NCBI RefSeq assembly: GCF_000027225.1
Contig: NC_013892.1
Location: 2,976,001 to 3,040,000, forward strand
Origin: Xenorhabdus bovienii SS-2004
GTDB lineage: Bacteria > Pseudomonadota > Gammaproteobacteria > Enterobacterales > Enterobacteriaceae
Length of the DNA: 64,000 bases
Reading direction: 5' to 3'
The notes beneath the pieces are model-generated. The model was not told the DNA's origin. It ran no database searches and saw only the letters and a list, made by a program, of their open reading frames with translations. The position numbers and the translations under genes are program-made. Of the stretch, positions 21,177-31,999 are shown piece by piece (position 1 is the first letter of the stretch; each line of letters begins with the position of its first letter).

Positions 21177-21201
21177 GGGCGTATCTTTACTACATACGCC
21201 C
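21177..21201. terminator. Stem-loop between convergent hmp and glnB
   Basis: A GGGCGTAT/ATACGCCC stem with a 9-nt loop lies between two converging genes. There is no long T-run on either side, so it is a moderate terminator at best. Confidence 0.5.
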
Positions 21202-21223
21202 GTTATCACTTCAGCCGTTTTTG

Positions 21224-21574
<351 letters not shown>

Positions 21575-21577
21575 TTA

Positions 21578-23200
21578 TTACCAGTTTTTACGCCCAAAAC
21601 CAGAAGTAATCGGGTAGCGCCTGTCTTTACCAAAATCACGCTCTGTAATACGTGGGCCGATAGGTGCCTGCCGGCGTTTATACTCGTTGATATCAACCAA
21701 CCGGATCACCTTACGAACGATGGCTTCGTCAAAACCTTGAGCAACTAAGTCAGCCACGGATTTATCTTTTTCTACATATCCTTCAAGAATAGCGTCCAAC
21801 ATGTCATATGGCGGCAAACTATCCTGATCAAGTTGATCAGGTGCCAGTTCTGCGGATGGTGGTCGATCAATCACACGTTGAGGAATGGCAGGAGATACTG
21901 TATTACGGTATTTCGACAACGCAAATACCATAGTTTTAGGTACGTCTTTCAATGCATTAAAGCCACCCGCCATATCGCCATACAGGGTCGAGTACCCTAC
22001 CGCCGATTCACTCTTGTTACTGGTTGTCAGTACCAGACGGCGGCGTTTGTTCGACATCGCCATCAGAATGACTGCGCGGCAACGTGCCTGCAAATTCTCC
22101 TCTGTCGTGTCTTTTTCTGTCCCCGCAAACATCGGTTCGAGTTGCGCCATAAACGCATCAAACATCGGTTCAATGGATACCACATCAAATTCAACACCCA
22201 GTAATTCCGCTTGTTCTCTGGCATCATGAATGCTCATTTCGGAGGTATAGCGGAATGGCATCATCACTGCCTGTACGTGATCTTTACCCAAGGCATCCAC
22301 CGCAATCGCCAGTGTCAGGCCAGAGTCAATTCCGCCTGATAAGCCCAGTAATGCACCTTTAAAACCATTTTTATGCACATAATCACGAACAGAAAGCACT
22401 AGTGCCTTGTAGATTTGCGCAAGCGGCGACAATTGAGGGATCAAATTTGCCATTGGCTCAATATTCATCTCATTGAAACGGCACTGCTCAATCTGTTCTT
22501 CAAAAGCCGCCATCCGATGGGTAATTTTGCCATTTGCATCAAAGACTTTCGAGCAACCGTCAAAGATTAGCTGATCTTGTCCCCCCACCTGATTGAGATA
22601 GATGATCGGCAATTGAGTTCGCTGACAGTGCGATTGAATCAATGTGCTGCGAATATTCGGTTTTTCCCGGTTATAAGGCGAAGCGTTAAGGGAAAGAATG
22701 ATATCCGATCCTGCTTGTTTCAACGCGTCAATCGGCGCATCAAACCACAAATCTTCGCAGATTAATAAACCGAGATTATAGCCTTTGAATGGTACAACAC
22801 AGCTTTGATCACCCGCTTTGAAATAACGATCTTCATCAAAAACGCCATAGTTAGGCAGTAATTGTTTGAAATAACGGGCAATAATTTCGCCTTTCCAAAA
22901 CAGAGAAAGTGCGTTGTAAGTCTTACCGTCCTGTTGCCACGGATGACCAACCAGAATAGCGACCTGAGAGCTTGCCTCCTGCAAACGTACCAATTGTTCA
23001 CGGCAACGTTGATGCAGATCAGCACGAAACAGTAGATCTTCAGGAAAATAGCCCGACAGCGCCAATTCAGAAAACATAACCAGATCAGCACCTTTTTTCT
23101 GCTGTTCCTGTACTGTCTGCAACATACGTTCGCTGTTACCTTCGATGTCTCCCACCAGCCAATTTAGCTGGGCAAGAACGATATTAAGAGTACGACTCAT
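21578..23200 (-). CDS. nadE: Glutamine-dependent NAD+ synthetase
   Basis: Last step of NAD synthesis: amidation of deamido-NAD with nitrogen from glutamine. 540 residues, two domains. The N-terminal nitrilase-type amidase has the Glu (FSELALSGYFPED), Lys (YFKQLLPNYG) and Cys (LICEDLW) triad. The C-terminal synthetase has the SGGIDS P-loop in LLGLSGGIDSGLT. The fused form differs from the 275-residue ammonia-only NadE of E. coli. The ATG at 23200 (MSRTLNIV) is chosen over one 30 bp upstream on family grounds. A downstream glnB is the likely operon partner. Confidence 0.95.
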   Translation of the reverse strand: MSRTLNIVLAQLNWLVGDIEGNSERMLQTVQEQQKKGADLVMFSELALSGYFPEDLLFRADLHQRCREQLVRLQEASSQVAILVGHPWQQDGKTYNALSLFWKGEIIARYFKQLLPNYGVFDEDRYFKAGDQSCVVPFKGYNLGLLICEDLWFDAPIDALKQAGSDIILSLNASPYNREKPNIRSTLIQSHCQRTQLPIIYLNQVGGQDQLIFDGCSKVFDANGKITHRMAAFEEQIEQCRFNEMNIEPMANLIPQLSPLAQIYKALVLSVRDYVHKNGFKGALLGLSGGIDSGLTLAIAVDALGKDHVQAVMMPFRYTSEMSIHDAREQAELLGVEFDVVSIEPMFDAFMAQLEPMFAGTEKDTTEENLQARCRAVILMAMSNKRRRLVLTTSNKSESAVGYSTLYGDMAGGFNALKDVPKTMVFALSKYRNTVSPAIPQRVIDRPPSAELAPDQLDQDSLPPYDMLDAILEGYVEKDKSVADLVAQGFDEAIVRKVIRLVDINEYKRRQAPIGPRITERDFGKDRRYPITSGFGRKNW

Positions 23201-23305
23201 AGATTGCGGCTCTCCTGGGCCATAATTCATCTCTCTGTCTTATCAAGACAGTGTATCTCTATATAATTTATATCCAGTGTAAGAACTTCTGGAGTGGCAG
23301 AAAAG

Positions 23306-24643
23306 TTATTCCTTAAAATCGTTGGCATCCAATTCGTGACGAGCCAGCAATTTATAAAACTCCGTCCGGTTACGTCCTGCCATACGGGCAGCATGGGTGA
23401 CGTTGCCTTTGGTCATTTGCAGCAATTTACGCAGGTAGTGCAACTCAAATTGCCCACGAGCCTCCACAAATGTCGGCAATGCCGTGTTTTCCCCTTCCAG
23501 CGCCTGCATGACCAGTGCATCACTAATCACCGGTGCAGTCGTCAGTGCGACACACTGCTCGATAACGTTGACCAACTGACGTACATTGCCCGGCCAGCTC
23601 GCTGCCATCAGACATTTCATCGCATTAGTCGAAAAACTGCGGACAAAAGGTTTATGGCGTTTGGCAGATGCACGTAACAGGTGATTAGCCAATAAAGGAA
23701 TATCTTCAGCCCGTTCGTTCAGGGCAGGAATTTTCATGTTGACGACGTTCAGTCGATAGTAGAGATCTTCGCGGAATTCATTACGCTGCATCGCCTTGGG
23801 TAAGTCACGGTGAGTGGCGGAAATAATTCTGACATCGATGTCTATATCACGGTTACTCCCCAATGGGCGAACTTTGCGTTCCTGTAAAACTCTCAATAGT
23901 TTGACTTGCAGTGCCAAAGGCATATCACCGATTTCATCAAGGAATAATGTTCCTCCCTGCGCCGCCAGAAACAGCCCTTCCCGACTGCTGACCGCACCAG
24001 TAAATGCGCCTTTGGCGTGGCCGAATAATTCAGACTCCAGCAATTGTTCAGGCAAAGCGCCACAGTTGATCGCAATAAAAGGTTTCTTCACTCTGGGGCT
24101 TACCCGATGGATAGCTTGAGCCAACACTTCTTTACCCGTTCCGCTTTGTCCATTAATCAGGACGCTGACATCTGATTGAGCGACCATTTTTGCCTGTTCC
24201 AGCAAACGCAGCATCAAGGGGCTTCGCGTTACAATCTGTTCGCACCACTGCCCATCTATGGCCGGTTTTGACAGTTCCAACGCAGCATCAATGGCTTTAT
24301 AAAGAGCGTCACGATCAACGGGTTTAGTCAAGAAACTAAATACACCTTGCTGTGTCGCCGCAACAGCATCGGGAATAGAACCGTGAGCCGTCAGAATAAT
24401 CACTGGCATACCGGGATGCTGCTTCTGGATTTCCGCAAACAATGCCATGCCATCCATCTCATCCATGCGTAAGTCACTGATGACTAAATCCACTTTTTCT
24501 TTCGCCAATAGACGCAACGCTTCATGACCACTCTCTGCCGTCGTGACACGAAACCCTTCGCTGGTCAGACGCATTCCCAATAGTTTTAGTAAGCCTGGAT
24601 CATCGTCAACTAAAAGAAGACGGGCGGGATTGCGCACAGTCAT
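23306..24643 (-). CDS. glrR: Sigma54-dependent response regulator GlrR
   Basis: NtrC-type activator, 445 residues (E. coli 444). The receiver domain has the phospho-acceptor Asp in LVISDLRMDEMDG. The AAA+ domain has Walker A GQSGTGKE, the sigma54-contact loop GAFTGA and Walker B TLFLDEIGD. The C-terminal Fis-type HTH carries GNVTHAARMAGRNRTEFYKLL in segments. It is the last gene of glrK-qseG-glrR, 2 bp after qseG. Its known target, glmY, lies upstream of glrK with sigma54 promoter and GlrR boxes visible, so the circuit appears intact. Confidence 0.97.
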   Translation of the reverse strand: MTVRNPARLLLVDDDPGLLKLLGMRLTSEGFRVTTAESGHEALRLLAKEKVDLVISDLRMDEMDGMALFAEIQKQHPGMPVIILTAHGSIPDAVAATQQGVFSFLTKPVDRDALYKAIDAALELSKPAIDGQWCEQIVTRSPLMLRLLEQAKMVAQSDVSVLINGQSGTGKEVLAQAIHRVSPRVKKPFIAINCGALPEQLLESELFGHAKGAFTGAVSSREGLFLAAQGGTLFLDEIGDMPLALQVKLLRVLQERKVRPLGSNRDIDIDVRIISATHRDLPKAMQRNEFREDLYYRLNVVNMKIPALNERAEDIPLLANHLLRASAKRHKPFVRSFSTNAMKCLMAASWPGNVRQLVNVIEQCVALTTAPVISDALVMQALEGENTALPTFVEARGQFELHYLRKLLQMTKGNVTHAARMAGRNRTEFYKLLARHELDANDFKE

Positions 24644-24645
24644 TA

Positions 24646-25521
24646 TTATTCAACTCCTTTTTCTTCTGGGAGATTGGCTTCTGATTCGGTTTTCTGGTGC
24701 ATTTCCGGCTTAGCTTCCGGTTTTAATTGCTCAGAGGCTTCTACATTGCTTAAATGCTCTGTTTCACCCAATGTGGCAACACTGCTCTGATCTTGTTTGC
24801 GCGAGGAAAGCTGGCGTTCAATATCAGTCAAATTTTCCAGCTTGCGGGAAATTGAACGAAGATCATGCTCCAAACGTGCCCGTATTTCTTTCAGTCGATC
24901 AATTTTACTGTCACTATCAAACTGCAATCGCTGGAATTTCAACCTTTCTTCTGCAAGGTTAATTTTCAAATATTGCTGTTCCCGCCACAATTGCAGTAGC
25001 GGCCTCAATGCAGACGGAAATTGTGGACTATATCGGTTGAGGTTTTCTACAATTTTGCGACGTTCAATCAGCGTAGGAGTGGCTCGATTCATCAAGATAC
25101 TTTGTTTGAAAACGTGCCCCCAATCAGTCGGTGCAGCCGGCGTAAAACGTTTGGCAGTATCGCGGGCTTCCAGCGAGGATAGTCGATCCGTGCAATCCAT
25201 CACCTTCAACCAATAAAGACCGTTTTCCATTGCCGCTGGTTTGACGATATTCCATATTCCATCACATCCCTTAAGCCGGTAATCCGTAACCCGCTGTTCT
25301 GGCATAATGGCTTGGGCTATTGTCAATAACTCATCATTTCCGGTAGTTTCAGCGCATCCTGACAGCAAATAGGGAATAAACAATAGTATCATGACACGGA
25401 AACGCAAGGCTGAAGCCCGCTCAAGAAAATGCTGCATGACAGCAGGTTTTTTCATCGGTTGAATCACAATATTCTGCTGCTCCGTCTTCATCATAAAACG
25501 GTAAGTAAACCTGTTATACAT
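24646..25521 (-). CDS. qseG: Outer membrane lipoprotein QseG (YfhG)
   Basis: Lipoprotein partner of the GlrK sensor. 291 residues from the first ATG; the true start may be further in, since E. coli QseG begins only about 25 residues before its lipobox. The lipobox LLSGC is near residue 56 here. The body has coiled-coil-like helices and the conserved stretch RKLENLTDIERQLSSRK. The C-terminal tail is rich in Glu, Lys and Pro. It sits between glrK and glrR as in E. coli. Confidence 0.9.
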   Translation of the reverse strand: MYNRFTYRFMMKTEQQNIVIQPMKKPAVMQHFLERASALRFRVMILLFIPYLLSGCAETTGNDELLTIAQAIMPEQRVTDYRLKGCDGIWNIVKPAAMENGLYWLKVMDCTDRLSSLEARDTAKRFTPAAPTDWGHVFKQSILMNRATPTLIERRKIVENLNRYSPQFPSALRPLLQLWREQQYLKINLAEERLKFQRLQFDSDSKIDRLKEIRARLEHDLRSISRKLENLTDIERQLSSRKQDQSSVATLGETEHLSNVEASEQLKPEAKPEMHQKTESEANLPEEKGVE

Positions 25522-25526
25522 ATTAT

Positions 25527-26966
25527 TTAGTCATTCTCTGCGGTTAATGGCAGTTCAATTCGAAAACATACGTCAGCAAATTCGGGTTCTATCAGATGCA
25601 GTTCTCCCCCCATCTGTTTAATACAATCTTGCGCAATACTCAAGCCAAGACCGCTTCCTTTGACCGCGCCTTTGCGTTGCAGCTTTCCTTGATAAAATGG
25701 CTCAAAAATCATGCTCTTCTCTAATTCAGGGATAGGCGTCCCCGTATTAGCAATGTCAATCTGAATATTTTTACCTACTTGCCGACTGGAAATCCAGATG
25801 TTACCGGATTCAGCACCATAGTGCACTGCATTGGAGTAGAGATTATCAATCACCCCCATTAATAGTTTAGGCTCTGCCCAACAAAAAAATGTATCCAATT
25901 GAATTTCAGTATTAATATTTTTTGCACGTGCTGGCAACTGATGTGACAATACGACGCTATCGACAATTTCTTTTAAAGATACAATCTGATGCTCGACAGA
26001 GCTATCTGCCAATCTGCGGTTATATTCGAGCAACTGTTCAATGAGCCGTTGTAAATGTTTACTACTGCTGTCCAGAATACTCACCACTTCTTTTTGATCT
26101 GCCGTCAGTGGCCCTGCTATTTCATCTGCCAGTAATTCTGTGCCTTCACGCATACTCGCAAGAGGCGTTTTTAATTCGTGGGAGATATGACGTAAAAATT
26201 CGTGACGCTGAGATTCAAGCCAAGACAAACGTTCACTCAGCCAGATAATACGCTGCGCCAGTGATCGCAATTCCCGGGGTCCCTGAAAGGATTCAATCTG
26301 ATTATCCAGTGTTTGTCCCGCCCCCAGCCGATTAATCATATTCTCGATCCCTTTCACTGGCCCGATAATCATACGGGTAAAAAGGGTGATCAAAAAAGCG
26401 CTCAGCAGGAATAAGATTAGGCTCTGCCAGCCAAATAACTGCCCTTTGTCTGCAATATCTTTTTGTAGTTGCTCACCACGAATAAAGATGATGTTACGGG
26501 TTTCTTGCACCAGGAGATTATTGGCTGTGGAAAATTGTTCAAGCCGCTTGTTTGCCACCGGTTCTGGCATGCCATTACTACAGGAAATTTTGGTAAGACC
26601 GGACAGTAATTGATTAAACCGCTGGGTATATTCCTTATTAGCCAGCATCATCATCTGATTGCCAAGCATGTTGAGGTACTGTCGGTATTGACGTTGATAG
26701 AGCTTTTCAAGCCTGACATCCCCCAATACACAATACTGGCGATAGCTCCGTTCCATCTCAAGGGCTACGCCTATCATCGCTTCGCTACGGCGGGCATCTG
26801 CCAAAGTCGTGCGGTTAATTTCGGCAGCTTGTGTACTGAGTTGATCAAGACTTTGATAAGCCTGATAAGCCAGTACTAAGAGTGGCAATAACACCAGCCA
26901 GAAAGCCATTAACACCAATTGGCGCAATGAACGGGGAAATAAACGCCATTTATTCAAAGAAATCAT
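25527..26966 (-). CDS. glrK: Sensor histidine kinase GlrK (QseE)
   Basis: Membrane sensor kinase that phosphorylates GlrR. 479 residues from the chosen ATG (E. coli 475). Two membrane segments (about 17-37 and 170-190) flank a periplasmic domain; a HAMP region follows. The H-box is FLRHISHELKTPLASM, the N-box DNLYSNAVHYG, and the G-boxes are IANTGTP and GSGLGLSIAQ. The ATG at 26966 (MISLNKWRLFPRSLRQ) matches the family start; the frame stays open 156 bp further upstream without homology. Confidence 0.96.
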   Translation of the reverse strand: MISLNKWRLFPRSLRQLVLMAFWLVLLPLLVLAYQAYQSLDQLSTQAAEINRTTLADARRSEAMIGVALEMERSYRQYCVLGDVRLEKLYQRQYRQYLNMLGNQMMMLANKEYTQRFNQLLSGLTKISCSNGMPEPVANKRLEQFSTANNLLVQETRNIIFIRGEQLQKDIADKGQLFGWQSLILFLLSAFLITLFTRMIIGPVKGIENMINRLGAGQTLDNQIESFQGPRELRSLAQRIIWLSERLSWLESQRHEFLRHISHELKTPLASMREGTELLADEIAGPLTADQKEVVSILDSSSKHLQRLIEQLLEYNRRLADSSVEHQIVSLKEIVDSVVLSHQLPARAKNINTEIQLDTFFCWAEPKLLMGVIDNLYSNAVHYGAESGNIWISSRQVGKNIQIDIANTGTPIPELEKSMIFEPFYQGKLQRKGAVKGSGLGLSIAQDCIKQMGGELHLIEPEFADVCFRIELPLTAEND

Positions 26967-27151
26967 CTCATAACCTGTAATTACATTGATGCTAACCGAC
27001 ATGAGGCGGAGAAAAAAGCCTACCAGATGATGAATTCTATTGTTACTTTTTCTCGTTTTTGAAAATAGTGGATTATTGAGAGCTATGCGGGTGCATATAC
27101 AAACGGATGCCTGCATGAACACAATGGATAGGAGTTACCTGTAATAATGAC

Positions 27152-27376
27152 GGCGGGATAGTATCTTATCTACTATCCCGCCAGTGAGGATCCTTCATAC
27201 TGCTTGATGAGTATGTAGGTGGTGCCTCACTCCACGTGTCGCCCGTAGTTTGATAAGGCCCGAAAGCGAGTATCATTAAGTTGGACGGTAGGCACCTTAC
27301 TTCGGCATCATTCTAGGCTTATGTGGCATATTTCCACCTAATTGTGGGCCGACATAAAAAGGTGAATGAGCAACTA
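27152..27376 (-). ncRNA. glmY: GlmY small regulatory RNA
   Basis: The minus-strand RNA resembles the GlmY/GlmZ family: a 5' end with GTTGCTCATTCACC and TTATGTCGGCC, a middle with AAGGTGCCTACCGTCCAA, and a 3' part with GTGGAGTGAGGCACCACC. Position between purL and glrK is the E. coli glmY locus. GlmY is known to titrate RapZ and so protect GlmZ, raising glmS translation. The 5' end (about 27376) follows from the sigma54 promoter; the 3' end is set at a 12-bp stem-loop (27152-27182). That hairpin lacks a strong T-run, so the exact 3' end is uncertain. Assignment as GlmY rather than GlmZ rests on locus. Confidence 0.85.
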
Positions 27377-27385
27377 CATTCTATT

Positions 27386-27404
27386 AAGCATATTACATGC
27401 CAAC
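27386..27404 (-). promoter_or_regulatory. Sigma54 promoter of glmY
   Basis: On the minus strand it reads GTTGGCATG, four bases, then ATGCTT, matching the -24 GG and -12 GC elements of the sigma54 consensus (TGGCACG-N4-TTGC). The predicted start falls at the GlmY 5' end. Confidence 0.8.
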
Positions 27405-27508
27405 ATTCAAATAAAAATATTAATTTATTGATTTTATTGAAAATAAAAATAACATATTCATATACGCCGCTTTGTGATGAATATATTTTGATATCAGCGA
27501 TATATTTT

Positions 27509-27526
27509 TGTCGCCAATTTATGACA
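27509..27526. promoter_or_regulatory. GlrR-binding box 1
   Basis: TGTC-N10-GACA, the exact consensus for GlrR activator sites. About 105 bp upstream of the glmY sigma54 promoter. Confidence 0.8.
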
Positions 27527-27571
27527 CTTAACTGCATAAAATGATTTTATTAATAAAATCAAATCATTAAA

Positions 27572-27589
27572 TGTCTCTTATTTGAGACG
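27572..27589. promoter_or_regulatory. GlrR-binding box 2 (one mismatch)
   Basis: TGTC-N10-GACG, one base from the GlrR consensus, within an 8-bp-arm palindrome. Confidence 0.65.
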
Positions 27590-27603
27590 CATTAAGAGGC
27601 CAT

Positions 27604-27621
27604 TGTCGCGATATAGAGACA
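27604..27621. promoter_or_regulatory. GlrR-binding box 3
   Basis: TGTC-N10-GACA, exact consensus. Three boxes upstream of glmY is the arrangement described in E. coli. Confidence 0.8.
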
Positions 27622-27747
27622 ATGAGAGTGTATGTTGCATCGCAGAAAACACCGGAATAGTCCCCCTTATCTCCCCACTGTTTTGTTTTATTTAGCAAAA
27701 ACTTTGAGAGCTTACGCAACATTCGTAAACAACCACTCCTCATTGCT

Positions 27748-27786
27748 AAACCACAAAACCCGTTTTACGCGGGTTTTGTGGTTTTT
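27748..27786 (-). terminator. Terminator downstream of purL
   Basis: A 15-bp near-perfect stem (AAACCACAAAACCCG and its complement) with a short loop lies about 60 bp past the purL stop. T-rich tracts flank it on both strands. Confidence 0.8.
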
Positions 27787-27847
27787 AACTTAAGACCCTA
27801 ATAAATCTTCAGGGACTTATATAAAGGGAGAATGATAACGAAAGAAA

Positions 27848-30800
27848 TTAACCTAACTGCCTGCGCGCATTACGGAAAATACGCATCCATGGGCCGTCTT
27901 CCCCCCACTCTTTGGGATGCCAAGAATGGCTGACAGTACGGAATACCCTTTCAGGATGCGGCATCATCGCCGTCACTCGTCCATCAAGGCTAGTCACCGC
28001 AGTAATACCGTTCACAGAGCCATTCGGGTTAGCAGGATAGTTTTCTGTCGCCAGACCGTAGTTATCAACAAAACGTAATGCAACCTGCTGGTGTTTTTCC
28101 AGTTCAGCCAAGCTCTGGCTATTCCTGAATTCAACCTGCCCTTCACCATGAGCAACCGCAATTGGCAAACGGGAACCCGTCATTCCTTGCAAAAATAGTG
28201 AAGGACTATCTGCCACTTCCACTAAACTGAAACGTGCTTCATAGCGTTCTGAACGATTACGTACAAAACGCGGCCAGTGCTCAGTGCCCGGAATCAATTC
28301 ATGTAAGTTGGAGATCATCTGGCAGCCGTTACACACGCCAAGGGCTAAAGTATCCGGTCTTGCGAAAAAGTTCGCAAAATCATCCCGTACCTGTGAATTA
28401 AACAGAATAGACTTTGCCCAACCTTCGCCCGCACCCAGTACATCACCGTATGAGAAGCCGCCACAGGCAACCAGTGTCTGGAATTGATCCAGCGTAATCC
28501 GCCCACTCAGCAAGTCACTCATGTGAACGTCCACAGCGTCAAAACCAGCACGATGGAATGCCGCCGCCATTTCGACATGAGAGTTCACACCTTGTTCGCG
28601 CAATACTGCAACTCTCGGCCGCACTTGTTTCGAAATATAACAAGCAGCAATATCTTCTGCCGGATCGAAGGTTAACTTTACATTCAAGCCGGGATCGTTC
28701 ACATTCTGTTTCGTCTGATGTTCTTGGTCAGCACACTCTGGGTTGTCACGCAAGCGCTGCATCTGCCACGTCGTTTCCGCCCACCATAAGCGCAATGTGC
28801 TGCGATTTTGGCGATAGACATCCATATCGTTGCTGGAGATCACGAAATCCTCTCCCGCCTGAGCCAGCCCCAAATAGTGTACGCATTCTCTCAGTCCATA
28901 ATCAGCCAGCAGTTTTTCAACCTGTTCTCTGTCGGTCTGACGAATTTGAATCACTGCGCCCAATTCTTCACTAAACAGTGCTGCCAAAATATCTTCATCG
29001 AATGCACTGATATCGGCACGCAGTCCACAATGACCCGCAAAAGCCATTTCTGCCAGTGTCACCAACAAGCCACCATCAGAGCGATCGTGATAGGCCAGCA
29101 GCTTTTGTTCTGAAATTAATTGCTGAATCGCATTAAAGAAACCTGCGAGTTGCTCAGTACTGCGAACATCTGCGGTTTTGTCACCAAGCTGACGATAAAC
29201 TTGCGCCAGTGCTGTTCCTCCCAACGCATTTTGCCCTTGCCCCAGATCAATCAGTAGCAGTGCGTTATCATCATCGGTAGATAACTCTGGTGTCACGGTA
29301 CAACGAACATCCTCCACCCGTGCAAATGCAGTGATAACCAATGAAAGCGGTGCGGCCATTTCACGTTCTTCACCGTTTTGGTTCCAGCAAGTTTTCATCG
29401 ACATGGAATCTTTGCCGACAGGAATCGTTAATCCCAGCGCCGGACACAGTTCTTCGCCCACTGCTTTGACCGCAGCATATAATCCGGCATCTTCCCCGGC
29501 ATGGCCTGATGCTGACATCCAGTTAGCCGATAACTTCACCCGTTTCAGATCTTGTACATAGGCAGAGGCGATATTGGTCAGCGCTTCCCCGACCGCCATA
29601 CGCGCTGATGCTGCAAAATTCAATAGAGCGATAGGCGCGCGTTCACCTATTGACATCGCTTCACCATAATAGCTGTCCAAACTGGCCGTAGTAACAGCGC
29701 AATCCGCCACTGGAATTTGCCACGGGCCAATCATTTGGTCACGAGCAACCATCCCAGTAATTGAACGATCGCCAATCGTAATCAGGAATGTTTTCTCTGC
29801 CACTGCCGGTAAGTGCAAGACTCGTTTTACTGCTTCAGCTAAATCAATATCTCTGCGTTCTAAACTATGACCCTGCGCTTTCAGGGTCATCACATTTTTC
29901 AGCATCTTTGGCGTCTTGCCGAGTAAAACATCCAGCGGCATATTGATAGGTTGATTATCAAAATGATTGTCATTCAGTAGCAAATGACGTTCTTCCGTCG
30001 CCTCTCCAATCACTGCGTACGGAGCACGTTCACGACGGCAGATTTCCTCAAACTGTACAAGTTGTTCTGGTGCCACTGCCATGACATAACGTTCCTGAGA
30101 TTCATTACACCATACCTGCAATGGACTCATTCCCGGTTCATCATTGAGAATGTTGCGCAACTCAAAGCGACCACCCCGGCCGCCATCGCTGACTAACTCA
30201 GGCATTGCATTTGACAACCCACCCGCACCCACATCATGAATGAACAAAATCGGATTTTTATCCCCTAATTGCCAACAACTATCGATCACTTCCTGACAAC
30301 GTCGTTCCATTTCTGCGTTGTCACGCTGCACTGATGCAAAATCCAGCTCTGCATCAGATTGGCCTGATGTCATTGAGGAAGCAGCACCGCCACCCAAACC
30401 GATATTCATGCTTGGGCCACCCAGTACGATCAGCTTCGCGCCAATAGAAATATCGCCTTTCTGGATATGTTCTTCACGGATATTCCCGATCCCTCCCGCC
30501 AGCATGATGGGCTTGTGATAACCACGCAATTCTGCGCCATTATGGGAATTCACCTTTTCTTCATAAGTTCTGAAATACCCTAGCAACGCTGGACGCCCAA
30601 ATTCATTGTTGAATGCGGCACCTCCCAACGGGCCTTCCAGCATGATATCCAGCGCACTGACAATCCGATCAGGCTTACCGAAATCTTCTTCCCACGGTTG
30701 TTCAAATCCGGGAATTTTCAGATTAGATACCGAAAAACCAACCAATCCGGCCTTGGGTTTTGCACCTCGCCCTGTTGCCCCTTCATCCCGAATTTCCCCG

Positions 30801-31735
30801 CCTGATCCCGTTGCCGCACCGGGCCAAGGAGAAATGGCGGTTGGATGGTTATGTGTTTCAACTTTCATCAATATGTGGGCGGGTTCCTGGTGGTAATCAT
30901 ACACACCACTTTCAGGATGAGGGAAAAAGCGCCCAATCTGCGAACCTTCCATCACGGCGGCATTGTCTTTATAAGCAGAGAAAACATAATCCGGCGTCTG
31001 TTCAAACGTGTTTTTGATCATCTTGAACAGTGAATTAGGTTGTTCCTGACCATCAATCACCCAATCCGCATTGAAAATTTTGTGGCGGCAATGCTCAGAG
31101 TTCGCCTGCGCAAACATGTAGAGTTCAACATCAGTCGGGTTGCGGCCTAATGTCTGAAAGGCTCTCACCAGATAATCAATTTCGTCTGCTGCCAAAGCCA
31201 ATCCCAATTCAATATTGGCTGATTCCAATGCAGCACGCCCTGACTGCAAGATATCGATCTGTTTCAGTGGTGCAGGCTGTTGGTGAGAAAACAGGGCTTC
31301 AGCCTGTTCAGATTGAGTGAACACACTTTCCATCATTCGATCATGCAGTAATGCAGACAGCTCCTGCCACTGCCCATCGCTCATTTCATCACTCTGGATA
31401 TAATAGGCAATCCCCCTTTCCAAGCGGGTAATCTGTTTCAGACCACAATTGTGCACAATCTCTGTCGCTTTCGATGACCAGGGAGATATCGTGCCCGGAC
31501 GAGGAGTCACCAGCAATAGTTGACCTTTAGGGTCATGTTCATCCAAAGAGGGGCCATATTTTAATAACCGATTTAATTTCTCCCGCTCATCTCCTGTGAT
31601 AGGCGAATTAATTTCTGCAAAATGCACATATTCCGCATAAATCTCTGTAACGGGAAGCTGCTGATCTTGGCACTGGGAAAGGAGCTTAGTAATACGAAAC
31701 GCTGATAAAGCGGGCGATCCACGCAGAATTTCCAT
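27848..31735 (-). CDS. purL: Phosphoribosylformylglycinamidine synthase
   Basis: Fourth step of purine synthesis: FGAR + glutamine + ATP to FGAM. Large single-chain form, 1295 residues from the chosen start, as in E. coli. The synthetase part has [21 protein letters not shown] and [10 protein letters not shown]. The C-terminal class I glutaminase has the catalytic Cys in LGVCNGCQM and the His/Glu in MPHPERVF. The ATG at 31735 ([10 protein letters not shown]) matches the family; an in-frame ATG 18 bp upstream is also possible. A PurR box lies upstream. Confidence 0.97.
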   Translation of the reverse strand: MEILRGSPALSAFRITKLLSQCQDQQLPVTEIYAEYVHFAEINSPITGDEREKLNRLLKYGPSLDEHDPKGQLLLVTPRPGTISPWSSKATEIVHNCGLKQITRLERGIAYYIQSDEMSDGQWQELSALLHDRMMESVFTQSEQAEALFSHQQPAPLKQIDILQSGRAALESANIELGLALAADEIDYLVRAFQTLGRNPTDVELYMFAQANSEHCRHKIFNADWVIDGQEQPNSLFKMIKNTFEQTPDYVFSAYKDNAAVMEGSQIGRFFPHPESGVYDYHQEPAHILMKVETHNHPTAISPWPGAATGSGGEIRDEGATGRGAKPKAGLVGFSVSNLKIPGFEQPWEEDFGKPDRIVSALDIMLEGPLGGAAFNNEFGRPALLGYFRTYEEKVNSHNGAELRGYHKPIMLAGGIGNIREEHIQKGDISIGAKLIVLGGPSMNIGLGGGAASSMTSGQSDAELDFASVQRDNAEMERRCQEVIDSCWQLGDKNPILFIHDVGAGGLSNAMPELVSDGGRGGRFELRNILNDEPGMSPLQVWCNESQERYVMAVAPEQLVQFEEICRRERAPYAVIGEATEERHLLLNDNHFDNQPINMPLDVLLGKTPKMLKNVMTLKAQGHSLERRDIDLAEAVKRVLHLPAVAEKTFLITIGDRSITGMVARDQMIGPWQIPVADCAVTTASLDSYYGEAMSIGERAPIALLNFAASARMAVGEALTNIASAYVQDLKRVKLSANWMSASGHAGEDAGLYAAVKAVGEELCPALGLTIPVGKDSMSMKTCWNQNGEEREMAAPLSLVITAFARVEDVRCTVTPELSTDDDNALLLIDLGQGQNALGGTALAQVYRQLGDKTADVRSTEQLAGFFNAIQQLISEQKLLAYHDRSDGGLLVTLAEMAFAGHCGLRADISAFDEDILAALFSEELGAVIQIRQTDREQVEKLLADYGLRECVHYLGLAQAGEDFVISSNDMDVYRQNRSTLRLWWAETTWQMQRLRDNPECADQEHQTKQNVNDPGLNVKLTFDPAEDIAACYISKQVRPRVAVLREQGVNSHVEMAAAFHRAGFDAVDVHMSDLLSGRITLDQFQTLVACGGFSYGDVLGAGEGWAKSILFNSQVRDDFANFFARPDTLALGVCNGCQMISNLHELIPGTEHWPRFVRNRSERYEARFSLVEVADSPSLFLQGMTGSRLPIAVAHGEGQVEFRNSQSLAELEKHQQVALRFVDNYGLATENYPANPNGSVNGITAVTSLDGRVTAMMPHPERVFRTVSHSWHPKEWGEDGPWMRIFRNARRQLG

Positions 31736-31820
31736 AGTAATAGGTTCTCTCATCTTAGAAGCAAAGCCTGACTGATGCCACAGGGGGAAACGCCGACATT
31801 ATAGAGGAATGTTTCCTTTG

Positions 31821-31836
31821 ACGAAACCGTTTGCGT
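31821..31836 (-). promoter_or_regulatory. PurR operator upstream of purL
   Basis: ACGAAACCGTTTGCGT is a close match to the PurR palindrome and nearly the same as the known E. coli purL operator. It ends about 85 bp before the purL start. Confidence 0.85.
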
Positions 31837-31999
31837 GACTGTTATTCAATCGAATAATACAATTAGTAGAATTTAAAAATTGATTCAATAAGGTTGCACA
31901 TCCCAGTTTTGTTACGCAAAATGCTCAATTACTGGAAATTTAACCATTCTATATTTCACATTTCTTACGGAACCTACCGCACTGACGAGAGATAACTAT

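Noticed and set aside
27319..27544. Two overlapping short frames on both strands upstream of glmY
   Set aside because: They cover the sigma54 promoter, GlmY 5' end and a GlrR box; AT-rich chance frames.
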